From positions 62,001 to 126,000 of the forward strand of contig CAZDET010000004.1 in the NCBI GenBank assembly GCA_964504335.1: 64,000 nucleotides of DNA, given 5' to 3'. The notes under the pieces are model-generated. The model was not told where the DNA came from, made no database searches, and saw nothing but the letters and a program-made list of their open reading frames with translations. The stretch is from CAZDET01 sp964504335. Its GTDB lineage: Bacteria > Bacteroidota > Bacteroidia > Chitinophagales > Saprospiraceae. Shown one piece after another: positions 39,480-48,259 of the stretch. Every line of letters begins with the position of its first letter. Within the stretch, counting starts at the first letter, position 1. The position numbers and the translations under genes are program-made.

Positions 39480-40930
39480 GTCGACATCCGATTGACAACC
39501 TATTTCGCAGCCAGTTGGCCCAGCACCGCGAGGCGCCCCCGATGCATATCTGGGAGCGCGTGGAGGCCCATCGCCGAAAGCAACGCATGCGGCGCCTATA
39601 CTGGAAAGGAGGCACATTGGCAACCGTCCTGCTCGGAGGAAGCCTGCTGGCATTCCTCTGGCAGCCCGTGGAAAAAACTCCAACGCTCGCTGCCTTCCCC
39701 GTAGCGGAAACGCCCCCTCCCACCAGAGTCGTGGAGCCGCTTACGACGCAGGCTGCTATTACTGCAACGCTTATTCCCGATGCTGCGGTAACGACCCTCG
39801 CAGAATCCACTGCCGACCTCGTCGTGCCTGCCGCCTCGAATTCTGCTGCTACTAACACTATGAACGGTAAGACGACTACTCCCAATGCGTCTTCACCCAA
39901 TTCCTCCGCTATTTCTGAGGAACCACAAAAGAAACCGAAAAGGAACACTCCCAAGCAGCAGCGGGTACAAGCGCAAAAGCCGGCCAAAGCCGTCGAGCCC
40001 AAGGCCAAAGCCGTTACTCCGTCCATTCCCACGCCGGCTACGGCACCGGTGCGTCGTTCGGAACAGCGAAAGCCATCCGGACCCCACTTGCGCGACCGCT
40101 CGCTGGCACCCCGGGTCGTCGAACCCCTCCCGCCTCGCCCGCATCCGTGGGAGGTCAATGAATCGCAGCCATTACCGGAGGTGCTCCCGGAGGCCCGATG
40201 TGCTACGTTTGCACCCCAAGGATTATTCGTACAAGTTGAACTGCTCGGAGGCCCGTCCTTCGGGCAGCCGCATTTCTCAGCACCGGGCTCGGAGGCCAAT
40301 TCCCATCTCGCGGATCGCCTGGCTACCGAATCAGGGGGGCTTAGCCTTTCCGCCCAACTGCGCGTCTCTATTCGAAATCGCTCTGGCTGGACGGTGCGCG
40401 GCGGATTATCCTACGCCGAACTCCGCAATTCTTTCCGCATGGAAACGGAAGGAGAGCATACCCTTACCATCCGGGAGCGATACGACGCCAACGGCAATGT
40501 CATCGGTCGGGATACCTCCTACGAATCGACCAGCTATTCCATCGACCGGACGAATCGCTACCGGCTACTGGAAATTCCCCTGGCAATCGGCTATGAATTC
40601 GGCTACCGGCGGATGCGGTTCGGCATCCACGGAGGGCCATTGATCAATTTGCACTTCAACCCGAGCGGCCACTTTGTGTCGCCCGTTACCAATCAACCCA
40701 TTGCCTTCGGGCAGGAAGGGGATGTCAATGCCGTGCCCGCCTATCGCGACCGGGTCGATATCGGCTTCTACGGAGGCCTCGTGGCCATCTATCCGATCGG
40801 TGGCCGGTTTCAACTGCTGGCCGAGCCCTTTTTCAAAACCTATCCTTCCAGCCTGACCCGCCCCGAATACGCCCTCACTCAAACCGCCTGGCAATCCGGC
40901 CTTCAGTTGGGATTGCGCATGCAATTGTGA
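39476..40930 (+). CDS. Anti-sigma-like protein with C-terminal outer-membrane barrel
   Basis: A 484-aa protein with an unusual layout. Residues 1-40 are cytoplasmic and basic (QLAQHREAPPMHIWERVEAHRRKQRMRRL), a single membrane helix follows (about 46-62, GTLATVLLGGSLLAFLW), then a long Pro/Thr/Lys/Ala-rich linker (about 65-235) and a C-terminal beta-barrel of the OMP_b-brl type (about 240-484, LFVQVELLGGPSFGQ, VRGGLSYAEL, GYEFGYRRMRFGIHGG, ending LQLGLRMQL). The N-terminus and operon position, with an ATGA overlap after an ECF sigma gene, point to an anti-sigma role; the barrel suggests outer-membrane contact through the linker. Similar chimeras occur in Saprospiria. How it signals is not known. 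Confidence 0.85.
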   Translation: MSRHPIDNLFRSQLAQHREAPPMHIWERVEAHRRKQRMRRLYWKGGTLATVLLGGSLLAFLWQPVEKTPTLAAFPVAETPPPTRVVEPLTTQAAITATLIPDAAVTTLAESTADLVVPAASNSAATNTMNGKTTTPNASSPNSSAISEEPQKKPKRNTPKQQRVQAQKPAKAVEPKAKAVTPSIPTPATAPVRRSEQRKPSGPHLRDRSLAPRVVEPLPPRPHPWEVNESQPLPEVLPEARCATFAPQGLFVQVELLGGPSFGQPHFSAPGSEANSHLADRLATESGGLSLSAQLRVSIRNRSGWTVRGGLSYAELRNSFRMETEGEHTLTIRERYDANGNVIGRDTSYESTSYSIDRTNRYRLLEIPLAIGYEFGYRRMRFGIHGGPLINLHFNPSGHFVSPVTNQPIAFGQEGDVNAVPAYRDRVDIGFYGGLVAIYPIGGRFQLLAEPFFKTYPSSLTRPEYALTQTAWQSGLQLGLRMQL

Positions 40931-40959
40931 TTCGACCGTCTCCTTTCTTTCTTATTCGA

Positions 40960-40989
40960 ATTGGTTACAATCTATAACGTCCTATCTTT
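40960..40989 (+). promoter_or_regulatory. Candidate promoter of the S9 peptidase gene
   Basis: TTG (40960-40962), 19 bp, TATCTTTA (40982-40989), one mismatch from TAnnTTTG. Transcription would start near 40996, about 45 nt before the chosen ATG. Confidence 0.5.
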
Positions 40990-41040
40990 AGCCGGAGCTA
41001 GGGCTGATTGACCTATTACATAGCTCAAATCCAACAACAC

Positions 41041-42972
41041 ATGTCTGAATCCGGATCATCCCCACATACTTTACCAGGTGACCCCACCTTGCCTTCATCC
41101 GCCACCGAACTCGAGCAACTCGTCGATGTAAACGATACGACCCACTCCTACAGCGTCGAAGATTTTTTCCGCTTACCCGAGCGATCCAGTTATCAGCTTT
41201 CGCCCGACGGGCAATGGGTTGCTTATCTGGGGCCCTACGAGCGACGGCAAAACATTTTCGTGCAAGCCATCGGCTCGACGGAAGCCCTGCGCATCACCCA
41301 CGAGACCGACCGCGGGATTGCCGGCTTTTTTTGGGCGGATAACAACCGGATCGTATTCGTCAAGGACAGTGGCGGAGATGAAAACTTCCGCCTCTTTGCC
41401 GTAGATCGCACCGGCGAACACCCCAAAGACCTCACCCCCTTTGAAGGAGTGACCATCCAACTGATCGACGATCTCGAAGACGAGGAAGATGCCGTGATTA
41501 TTGGCATGAACAAGAATAACCCCCAACTATTCGAGCCGTACCGTATCAACATCCGTACCGGAGAAATGCGGCAGTTGGCCACGAACGAAGACATGTTGGA
41601 ACCGATCGTGAGCTGGATGACGGACCACGACGGCAAGCTGCGCCTCGCCACCCGCATGATTGGCGGAATCAATCAGGAAATCCTTTACCGGCCCACAGAG
41701 GAGGATGAATTCAAACCCGTCATCCAATTGGACTTCCGCCAGACGCTCACGCCGCTGTTTTTCGAATTCGACAACAGCCCTACCGTCTACGTGGCCTCCA
41801 ATCTGGAACGCGACCGCACCGCAATCATCCGCTTTGATCTCCTGACGGGCGAGGAAACGGGAGAGATATTGTTCGAACATCCCGAAGTGGATGTAGCCAA
41901 CCTGGGCTATTCGAAAAAGCGCAAGGTTCTGACCGGAGTCAGCTACACCACCTGGAAGCGCGAAGTGTCCTTTTTTGACGAGGAGCGCCGCCGGATTCAG
42001 GAACGCATCGAACGGGAGCTGACTGGCTACGAAGCCGTAGTAGTCAGCATGGATAAGGAAGAACAGCATTTCCTGATTCGCACGTACAGCGACCGCTCAC
42101 TGGGAGCCTATTACCTCTACAATACCCAATCGGAGGAGCTGCAGCGAATCAGTGAGGTCAGCCCCTGGATTAAAGAAGCCGACATGGCTCCGATGGAGCC
42201 CGTACAGTACCAATCGCGCGATGGGTTGACTATTCACGCCTACCTGACCCTGCCCTCCGGGGCAGACGCTCAGGAACCACTACCCGTAGTGGTGAACCCA
42301 CACGGGGGCCCTTGGGTGCGCGATTCCTGGGGGTACAACCCCGAAGTACAATTTCTGGCCAGCCGGGGCTTTGCTGTATTCCAAATGAATTTCCGCGGTA
42401 GTACGGGCTACGGCCGCACCTTTTGGGAAAGTAGTTTTCAGCAGTGGGGCCGCGCCATGCAGGACGACGTCACCGACGGCGTCCAATGGTTAATCGACCG
42501 GGGTACGGCCGATCCCGATCGAGTGGCCATCTACGGTGGGAGCTACGGTGGGTATGCTACCCTGGCAGGCATTGCGTTTACCCCCGAATTGTACGCCTGC
42601 GCCATCGATTACGTCGGCGTTTCTAATTTATTTACCTTCCTGGAAACCATTCCTCCCTACTGGAAGCCCTACCTCGAAATGTTGCACACCATGGTAGGGC
42701 ATCCAGAAAAAGATCGCGAAGCTCTGGAAGCAGCCTCTCCGGTTTTTCACATCGATCGTATCAAAACACCCCTCTTCGTGGTGCAAGGAGCCAATGATCC
42801 CCGTGTGAATATCAACGAGTCCGATCAGATCGTCCGGAGTCTGCGCGAAAGGAATATCGACGTCCCCTATCTCGTCAAATACGACGAAGGCCACGGCTTC
42901 CACAATGAGGAGAACCGCTTCGAGTTCTACCGCGCAATGATCGGCTTCCTGAATAAGCACCTAACCAACTGA
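41041..42972 (+). CDS. S9 family prolyl-oligopeptidase-like peptidase
   Basis: Serine peptidase of the prolyl oligopeptidase clan, 643 aa. The N-terminal beta-propeller (about 40-360) has repeated SPDGQWVAYLGP-type WD-like blades; the C-terminal alpha/beta-hydrolase (about 385-643) carries the catalytic Ser in GGSYGGYATLAG (about 510-521), the Asp in QGANDPRVN (about 590-598) and the His in DEGHGFHNEENR (about 622-633). No signal peptide is present, so it should act in the cytoplasm on small peptides (acyl-aminoacyl or dipeptidyl type). I chose the ATG at 41041, which is 45 nt after a predicted start of transcription, over a TTG at 41008. Confidence 0.93.
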   Translation: MSESGSSPHTLPGDPTLPSSATELEQLVDVNDTTHSYSVEDFFRLPERSSYQLSPDGQWVAYLGPYERRQNIFVQAIGSTEALRITHETDRGIAGFFWADNNRIVFVKDSGGDENFRLFAVDRTGEHPKDLTPFEGVTIQLIDDLEDEEDAVIIGMNKNNPQLFEPYRINIRTGEMRQLATNEDMLEPIVSWMTDHDGKLRLATRMIGGINQEILYRPTEEDEFKPVIQLDFRQTLTPLFFEFDNSPTVYVASNLERDRTAIIRFDLLTGEETGEILFEHPEVDVANLGYSKKRKVLTGVSYTTWKREVSFFDEERRRIQERIERELTGYEAVVVSMDKEEQHFLIRTYSDRSLGAYYLYNTQSEELQRISEVSPWIKEADMAPMEPVQYQSRDGLTIHAYLTLPSGADAQEPLPVVVNPHGGPWVRDSWGYNPEVQFLASRGFAVFQMNFRGSTGYGRTFWESSFQQWGRAMQDDVTDGVQWLIDRGTADPDRVAIYGGSYGGYATLAGIAFTPELYACAIDYVGVSNLFTFLETIPPYWKPYLEMLHTMVGHPEKDREALEAASPVFHIDRIKTPLFVVQGANDPRVNINESDQIVRSLRERNIDVPYLVKYDEGHGFHNEENRFEFYRAMIGFLNKHLTN

Positions 42973-42976
42973 CCAC

Positions 42977-43684
42977 CTATTTCATTGCCTGCTTCTTGTA
43001 TTCCTCTTTCAAAAACTCAGAAAATTCCTTCATAAACTTCTCCACCTTAGGCTTACTGACGTTGCGGACGTAGGGGTTGCCCTGATGGGATTCGTAGTAA
43101 TCCTGGTGGTATCCCTCGGCAACGTAAAAGAGGCCGGCTTCTGTAATCTCCGTGGCAATTGGTTTGCTGTACACCCCTTCGGCTTCCAGTTGCTGCTTGA
43201 CGTTTTGAGCGGTTGTCCGCTGCTCTTCATTCAAATAAAAGATGCCGGAGCGGTACTGCGGACCAATATCCGGTCCCTGTCCGTTGACCTGAGTGGGGTC
43301 GTGCGAGCCGAAGAAAATCTTAACCAGGTTTTCGTAGCTCACCTTCTCTGAGTCGAAATACACAACTACGGCCTCTGCGTGGCCCGTTGTGGCGGAGCTT
43401 ACCTCCCGGTAGGTCGGATTGACTTCTTCGCCTCCGGTGTAGCCGGACAGTACGTCAACTACCCCCTCCACGCGTTCAAAGACCGCTTCCGTACACCAGA
43501 AACAACCGCTGGCAAAGTAGGCCTTGCTTAAATCCGCGTGTTGCTGGTCTACTTCCAGGGTCGACAACTCCGGAGTATCTACTTTCTGCGACTCTGAGGT
43601 TGTACCTGCGTCGGTCTGAGACTGGGTCTCGCAGCTGAACAGTAACAAAGGCAACAACAGGGCAAATAATATTCGATAGTTCAT
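42977..43684 (-). CDS. msrA: Peptide methionine sulfoxide reductase MsrA, lipoprotein form
   Basis: MsrA of 235 aa, which reduces methionine-S-sulfoxide in damaged proteins. A lipoprotein signal peptide (1-18, LLLFSC at 13-18) places it in the periplasm or outer membrane; a linker (19-50) then leads to the MsrA domain with GCFWCTEAVFERVEGVVDVLSGYTGG (about 60-85), the catalytic Cys in GCFWC and GHAEAVVVYFD (about 99-109). No MsrB domain is fused and no resolving-Cys cluster is obvious at the C-terminus. Convergent with the S9 peptidase gene, 4 bp between stops. Confidence 0.95.
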   Translation of the reverse strand: MNYRILFALLLPLLLFSCETQSQTDAGTTSESQKVDTPELSTLEVDQQHADLSKAYFASGCFWCTEAVFERVEGVVDVLSGYTGGEEVNPTYREVSSATTGHAEAVVVYFDSEKVSYENLVKIFFGSHDPTQVNGQGPDIGPQYRSGIFYLNEEQRTTAQNVKQQLEAEGVYSKPIATEITEAGLFYVAEGYHQDYYESHQGNPYVRNVSKPKVEKFMKEFSEFLKEEYKKQAMK

Positions 43685-43798
43685 TCTTCTCGTTTTTCTT
43701 TTACAACAGTCCTCTCTTTTTAAGGATCATTTTTCTGACAAGGGAATGGGAATAAATCAGCAAAGTTGTCACCTCGCTACCTCACCACCCCACCTCAC

Positions 43799-44755
43799 CT
43801 AAAGCTCCATCTCCATCTGGTAATTCGACCGGGCATAGGGCGATGGCAGCCGCTCGTGCAATTGCCGGAACCCGAGCCGACTATACAATCGAATGGCGGG
43901 TTGTAGAATGGTATTTGTTTCCAGATAAATTCTGCTGACTCCCTGAGCGCGCGCATACCGGATCGCATGTTCGCCCAGCAAGCGGCCGATCCCCCTGCCT
44001 TGAGCGAGCGGACTGACGGCCATTTTGGCCAGCTCAAAATCACCGTTTTCCATGAAAATTAGAGCGACGGTTCCGACGGCCCGGTCGCCATCGAGGGCGA
44101 TAAAAATCTGACCGCCAGGTTCGAGGATATAGGTTTCGGGATGCTCTAATGATTGGCGATCTGCTTCTTCGTAGGTAAAGTACTGCTCGATCCATTCGCG
44201 ATTGAGATCGTGGAAAGCCTGCTTCCACTGAGGGGAGTAGGTTACAATCCGGAGGTTGGCATTTCTGCGCGCCGCACGGCTGGCGCGTACGCGCTCGAGC
44301 AGCGGCCGCCGTTCGAGCTGGTGCTCTATTTCCTGAATGCCCCGCCAGAAATCGACGGAGATTTCCGCGAGGAGTTCGGCTACGGCCTCGTGGGCATCCG
44401 CGCACATCTGCTCCAGTTGCGGTTGTAATGCCTTACCCATGGCTGAAAGCTGGAGCTGCCGTACACGCGCGTCCTGTTCATTTGTTGTGAACTCGATTAG
44501 CCCCGCCCGCTCTAATTGCTTGGCAATTTGACTCACCGAGGCGTGCGACTGGCCAATTTCTTCGGCCAATTGACCAATGCGGTAGCTCGGCTGCTGGGTG
44601 AGCATGAAGAATACCGGAAACCAGCGCGGCTCGAATTCCAATCCGGCTAGCTGGTAAATAGCTACAGAATCCTGTGTAAGCCGTTCACTGAGGCCGCGCA
44701 ACCGGCTTCCCAATGCCATGATGCCTGCTCGTTGGAAAAAGGGAATGTCATTCAT
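43799..44755 (-). CDS. MarR-GNAT fusion regulator
   Basis: Two-domain protein of 318 aa. Residues 1-140 form a MarR-type winged helix (PSYRIGQLAEEIGQSHASVSQIAKQLERAGLIEFTTNEQDARVRQLQLS), and residues 160-318 form a GNAT acetyltransferase with GDRAVGTVALIF, the acetyl-CoA loop MAVSPLAQGRGIGRLLGEHAIRYARAQG (about 253-280) and the final IRLYSRLGFRQL. MarR-GNAT fusions occur in Bacteroidota and Actinobacteria, with few functions known. I chose the ATG at 44755; the frame is open far upstream without family sequence. A perfect 14-bp palindrome, the likely operator, lies 12 bp before this start. Confidence 0.9.
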   Translation of the reverse strand: MNDIPFFQRAGIMALGSRLRGLSERLTQDSVAIYQLAGLEFEPRWFPVFFMLTQQPSYRIGQLAEEIGQSHASVSQIAKQLERAGLIEFTTNEQDARVRQLQLSAMGKALQPQLEQMCADAHEAVAELLAEISVDFWRGIQEIEHQLERRPLLERVRASRAARRNANLRIVTYSPQWKQAFHDLNREWIEQYFTYEEADRQSLEHPETYILEPGGQIFIALDGDRAVGTVALIFMENGDFELAKMAVSPLAQGRGIGRLLGEHAIRYARAQGVSRIYLETNTILQPAIRLYSRLGFRQLHERLPSPYARSNYQMEMEL

Positions 44756-44766
44756 AATAGCAGTTA

Positions 44767-44780
44767 CGTAAGTACTTACG
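44767..44780. promoter_or_regulatory. Perfect 14-bp palindrome, likely MarR operator
   Basis: CGTAAGTACTTACG is fully self-complementary and ends 12 bp upstream of the MarR-GNAT ATG. On the minus strand a TTG (44808-44810) with 20 bp to TAAATTGC (44780-44787) would place the transcription start inside the palindrome, so dimer binding would block initiation. The THX promoter on the plus strand begins 23 bp away and could be influenced too. Confidence 0.6.
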
Positions 44781-44802
44781 CAATTTAGGCGCTTTCCGGA
44801 AT

Positions 44803-44834
44803 TTGCGCAAGGGGCATCGGGATTTGTATATTTG
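44803..44834 (+). promoter_or_regulatory. Promoter of the THX gene
   Basis: TTG (44803-44805), 21 bp, TATATTTG (44827-44834): an exact TAnnTTTG element. Transcription would start near 44841, with a leader of about 23 nt to the THX ATG. Confidence 0.7.
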
Positions 44835-44863
44835 GGACCGAACTTCGGTAAAACCAGATAACC

Positions 44864-44983
44864 ATGGGAAAAGGAGACAAAAAATCGAAACGCGGAAAAA
44901 TTTGGCGAGGCAGCTATGGAAAGAGTCGGCCTAAACCTAAGAGGACCGACGATTCGAAACAGCAACAATCCGAATCGAACTAG
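44864..44983 (+). CDS. 30S ribosomal protein THX
   Basis: A 39-aa basic protein whose first 24 residues (GKGDKKSKRGKIW, then RGSYGKSRPK) match the THX family closely. THX is a small peptide that sits in a cavity at the top of the 30S head and is common in Bacteroidota and Thermus. The last 15 residues are polar (Asp, Gln and Ser-rich) and not part of the core. The ATG at 44864 follows an exact promoter. It is divergent from the MarR-GNAT gene with the palindrome between them; glgA follows 134 bp downstream. Confidence 0.93.
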   Translation: MGKGDKKSKRGKIWRGSYGKSRPKPKRTDDSKQQQSESN

Positions 44984-45117
44984 CAGGAGCGGAATTCCTG
45001 GTTGGTAAGGCCGGCCGGAAGGTGTAGGATGATAAGAAATGTTTATATTGCTCGGGTAAATGATACAGGGAAACCTGGTCAGAATCCCTTCCAATTTCCA
45101 AAAGCCCGGTCAAAGCA

Positions 45118-46560
45118 ATGGACGTACTGCACGTAAGTGCCGAATGCTATCCAGCCGCCAAAGTAGGCGGTCTGGCGGATGTAGTCGGTGCCCTTCCCAA
45201 TTACCTACCCGAACAAGGTTTCACAGCGAGCGTCGTCATCCCAAAATACCGCACCAACTGGTTGAATCGGCGCGAGTACGTGCAAGTCCACCAGGGAGTG
45301 ATTAAGCTACACAATGCGATTATTCCCTTTTCCGTGGAAAAGGAACGGTCCGATGAGTTGGGCTACACGCTTTTCGTGGTGGATATTCCTGGCCTGTTCG
45401 ATCGAGAAGGGGTCTATGGGCCTGCAGGAGGTGGAGGGTATGCCGATGAGGTAGAGCGGAGCCTAAGCTTTCAGCTGGCCGTATTGACCTGGCTAAAGGA
45501 TGGACCGAGTCAGCCCCGGGTGCTGCATTGCCATGATCATCACACGGGGCTAATACCCTTCTTTGTCCGTCATGGATTAGAGTTTGAGCATTTGCGGGAT
45601 ATTCCCACCATCTTCACGATCCACAACGGCGAGTACCACGGTAACTTCGGATACGACAAAATGTACCTCCTACCACCCTTTCACTGGGAAAACCGAGGGT
45701 TGCTCGACTGGAATGATTTTATTAATCCGATGGCAGCGGCGATCAAAACCGCCTGGCGGATGACCACCGTTTCCCAGACCTACCTGGAGGAATTACGCAG
45801 CCAGGCGAATGGGCTGGAAGCGCTTATCCGGCACGAGCAGCACAAGAGCGTAGGTATCCTGAACGGCATCGACTATCGCGTGTGGAATCCGCGTACGGAT
45901 GAATTCATCGCCCACAACCTGGACGATCGCCTCATGCAGATCTATAAGCAAATCAATAAGCGGGTTTTACGGCAGCGCTTCCGGTTGGATTTGGATCGCC
46001 CCCTCATTACCTTCATCGGCCGGTTGGTTGGGGAAAAGGGAGCCGATTTACTGCCCGATCTCTTTTACCGGATCTTGTCGGAGGATCAGCCGTTCAGTAT
46101 TGCGGTGCTGGGTACTGGTGAGCAATGGCTCCACGAGCGGTTTCGGGAGTTGGAACGCTATTTTCCCCAGCGGTTCGCCGCTGCGCTCGAATACAACGAA
46201 GCGCTGGCCCATCAGCTGTACGCCGGCTCCGATTTCCTGCTGATGCCTTCGCGCGTAGAGCCTTGTGGCCTGAATCAGATGTATGCCATGCGCTACGGCA
46301 CGGTGCCCATCGTTCGGGCCGTTGGCGGGCTGAAAGATACCGTTCCGGATATAGGTGAAGAAAGCGAGAAGGGAAGGGGAGTTCAATTCTCCCATTTCAA
46401 TCTGGACGACGCTAGCCTGGCTATCTACCGGGCAGCTACGCTGTACGAAAACAAGGAGCAGTTTTCCAGCCTGCGCCGCCGATTGGTGGAGATCGACTTC
46501 AGTTGGGAACGTTCCGCCGGCGAGTATGCGAAAATCTATGAGGAAGTGACGAGTGTATAA
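45118..46560 (+). CDS. glgA: Glycogen synthase
   Basis: GT5 glycogen synthase of 480 aa, which extends alpha-1,4-glucan from ADP-glucose. The ADP-binding loop KVGGLADVVGALP (about 16-28) is canonical; FTIHNGEYHGNFGYDK (about 168-183) and the C-terminal IGRLVGEKGADLLPDLFYR (about 299-317) and SRVEPCGLNQMYAMRYGTVPIVRAVGGLKDTV (about 378-409) are intact. The start MDVLHVSAECYP is the family norm. glgC begins 20 bp after its stop, giving a two-gene glycogen operon. No branching enzyme or phosphorylase is in the window. Confidence 0.97.
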   Translation: MDVLHVSAECYPAAKVGGLADVVGALPNYLPEQGFTASVVIPKYRTNWLNRREYVQVHQGVIKLHNAIIPFSVEKERSDELGYTLFVVDIPGLFDREGVYGPAGGGGYADEVERSLSFQLAVLTWLKDGPSQPRVLHCHDHHTGLIPFFVRHGLEFEHLRDIPTIFTIHNGEYHGNFGYDKMYLLPPFHWENRGLLDWNDFINPMAAAIKTAWRMTTVSQTYLEELRSQANGLEALIRHEQHKSVGILNGIDYRVWNPRTDEFIAHNLDDRLMQIYKQINKRVLRQRFRLDLDRPLITFIGRLVGEKGADLLPDLFYRILSEDQPFSIAVLGTGEQWLHERFRELERYFPQRFAAALEYNEALAHQLYAGSDFLLMPSRVEPCGLNQMYAMRYGTVPIVRAVGGLKDTVPDIGEESEKGRGVQFSHFNLDDASLAIYRAATLYENKEQFSSLRRRLVEIDFSWERSAGEYAKIYEEVTSV

Positions 46561-46580
46561 ATAAAAAACGAAGAACCACT

Positions 46581-47858
46581 ATGATTAAAGTTATTAGCCT
46601 TATCCTGGGTGGCGGAGCCGGAACTCGCCTTTATCCCCTGACTCAGCAGCGCTCCAAACCAGCCGTGCCCATCGGGGCCAAGTATCGCCTGATCGATATC
46701 CCCATCAGTAACTGCCTGAATAACGGCATCCGGCGTATGTTCGTATTGACCCAGTACAACAGTGCCTCGCTCAATCAGCACATCAAAAACACCTATAACT
46801 TTGATCTATTCAGCCACGGCTTCGTCGATATTCTCGCCGCCGAACAGACGCCTCAGTCCAAAGAGTGGTTTCAGGGAACGGCCGATGCGGTGCGCCAGTC
46901 CATGATTCACCTCGAAAACCACGAGCACGATTACGTGCTGATCCTCTCCGGCGACCAGTTGTACCAGATGAATCTCGAAGATTTTGTCGAGCAGCACGTC
47001 CAGCGCGATGCCGACGTGAGCATCGCCACCATTCCCGTAGTGGCCAAAGACGCGCCGGCATTCGGTATCCTGAAGGTCGATGAAGATCAATTCATTCAAA
47101 CCTTTACCGAAAAACCCCCCCTCGATCAACTGACCGGCTGGGAGTCGCCCGTGGAGGAAAAGTATGCCAGCAAGGGAAAGGTGTATCTCGCCAGCATGGG
47201 GATTTACATCTTCAAAAAGCAAGCACTGAAGCGCCTGTTTGATGAAAATCCGGAATCAACTGATTTCGGCAAAGAACTCATTCCTACCGCCATCACCGGC
47301 GATTACAAGGTAGCCAGCTACCCGTACGACGGCTACTGGGAAGATATCGGTACCATCCGCTCCTTCTTCGAAGCCAATATCGCGCTGACGGATAACATCC
47401 CGGATTTCAATTTATTCGACAACGAAAATCCCATCTACACCCGCGCGCGCTTGCTGGCACCGAGCAAAATATTCCGCACCTTCCTCAATCAGGCCGTGAT
47501 TGCCGAGGGGTGCATCGTTCACGCCAAGGCCATCGAGCGGTCGATTGTAGGTATTCGCTCCCGCATCGGCGAGGGTACTGAACTTACGGATACCATTGTG
47601 ATGGGTAATGACTACTATGAGACGCTCGAACAGATGAGCCGACTTGGCAGCACGCCGGCCATGGGGATCGGCCGCAATTGCTACATCCGCAACGCCATTG
47701 TCGACAAAAATTGCCGCATCGGCGATAATGTGCGGATTCACGGAAGTACTTCCCTGCCCGATATCGAAACCGACACCCACATGGTTCGCGATGGGGTGAT
47801 CGTGCTCAAGAAGGGCTCTACACTGCCGTCCGGTTCGGTGATCGGGCTGCAAGAGTAG
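46581..47858 (+). CDS. glgC: Glucose-1-phosphate adenylyltransferase
   Basis: ADP-glucose pyrophosphorylase of 425 aa, supplying the glucose donor for GlgA. The pyrophosphorylase loop LGGGAGTRLYPLTQQRSKPAVPIGAKYRLIDIPISNCLNNG (about 8-48) is canonical; DYVLILSGDQLYQMN (about 113-127) has the metal-binding Asp, and YWEDIGTIRSFFEANIAL (about 253-270) is also typical. The C-terminal half is a left-handed beta-helix with the regulatory site. It competes with RfbF for glucose-1-phosphate. It starts 20 bp after the glgA stop and is followed by a strong palindrome. Confidence 0.97.
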   Translation: MIKVISLILGGGAGTRLYPLTQQRSKPAVPIGAKYRLIDIPISNCLNNGIRRMFVLTQYNSASLNQHIKNTYNFDLFSHGFVDILAAEQTPQSKEWFQGTADAVRQSMIHLENHEHDYVLILSGDQLYQMNLEDFVEQHVQRDADVSIATIPVVAKDAPAFGILKVDEDQFIQTFTEKPPLDQLTGWESPVEEKYASKGKVYLASMGIYIFKKQALKRLFDENPESTDFGKELIPTAITGDYKVASYPYDGYWEDIGTIRSFFEANIALTDNIPDFNLFDNENPIYTRARLLAPSKIFRTFLNQAVIAEGCIVHAKAIERSIVGIRSRIGEGTELTDTIVMGNDYYETLEQMSRLGSTPAMGIGRNCYIRNAIVDKNCRIGDNVRIHGSTSLPDIETDTHMVRDGVIVLKKGSTLPSGSVIGLQE

Positions 47859-47883
47859 CTGCTCGTACCGTCCAAACACACTC

Positions 47884-47915
47884 TTAAATTGGTTGGGGTA
47901 CCCCAACCAATTTAA
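47884..47915. terminator. Perfect 32-bp palindrome after glgC
   Basis: TTAAATTGGTTGGGGT (47884-47899) is followed at once by its exact complement (47900-47915). It begins 25 bp after the glgC stop. As RNA it would form a hairpin of about 14 bp with a tetraloop. No T run follows on either strand, so it could be a factor-assisted or processing-type 3' end, or a protein-binding site. Confidence 0.6.
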
Positions 47916-47948
47916 CATCGTTCGGTGTAGAATACTCCCTTCGCATTA

Positions 47949-47980
47949 TTGCGCAAAATAAATTGGGCGCTTATCTTTTG
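47949..47980 (+). promoter_or_regulatory. Candidate promoter of the S74-type gene
   Basis: TTG (47949-47951), 20 bp, TATCTTTT (47972-47979), one mismatch from TAnnTTTG. The leader to the chosen ATG would be about 275 nt. Confidence 0.4.
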
Positions 47981-48259
47981 GCCGATTTTTCAGGCAGCAT
48001 TACCGTTCTTATGCCGTCTGATACTCCTCTGTATTAATTTTCAAAGGAGCATTGCTGGCTTCATCGTGATGCTTCTTTACCTATCTACCTCTTAGTTTAG
48101 TAATAGTAACCATCTTCAGGGTGCTTCGGGCCGTTCTTTCTCGCTACTGAGTTAGAAAAGGTAGTCTTTGCCCGGCTGACCGTACGGGTTCCCATCGATT
48201 TGAACACCCTGCCTTCGCAGAATACTTCTTTATGCTTAACCGAAACAATACGTAGCTGT

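Larger units (their letters stand above)
47859..48259. other. Intergenic region between glgC and the S74-type gene
   Basis: About 400 bp with the perfect palindrome and candidate promoter noted separately. Two short inverted repeats (CTCCT/AGGAG around 48020-48050 and AGCAT/ATGCT just after) are the only other structure seen; no gene. Confidence 0.5.

Noticed and set aside
44756..45094. Extended MarR-GNAT start adding 113 residues
   Set aside because: The extension crosses the THX gene and its promoter on the other strand and has no family similarity.
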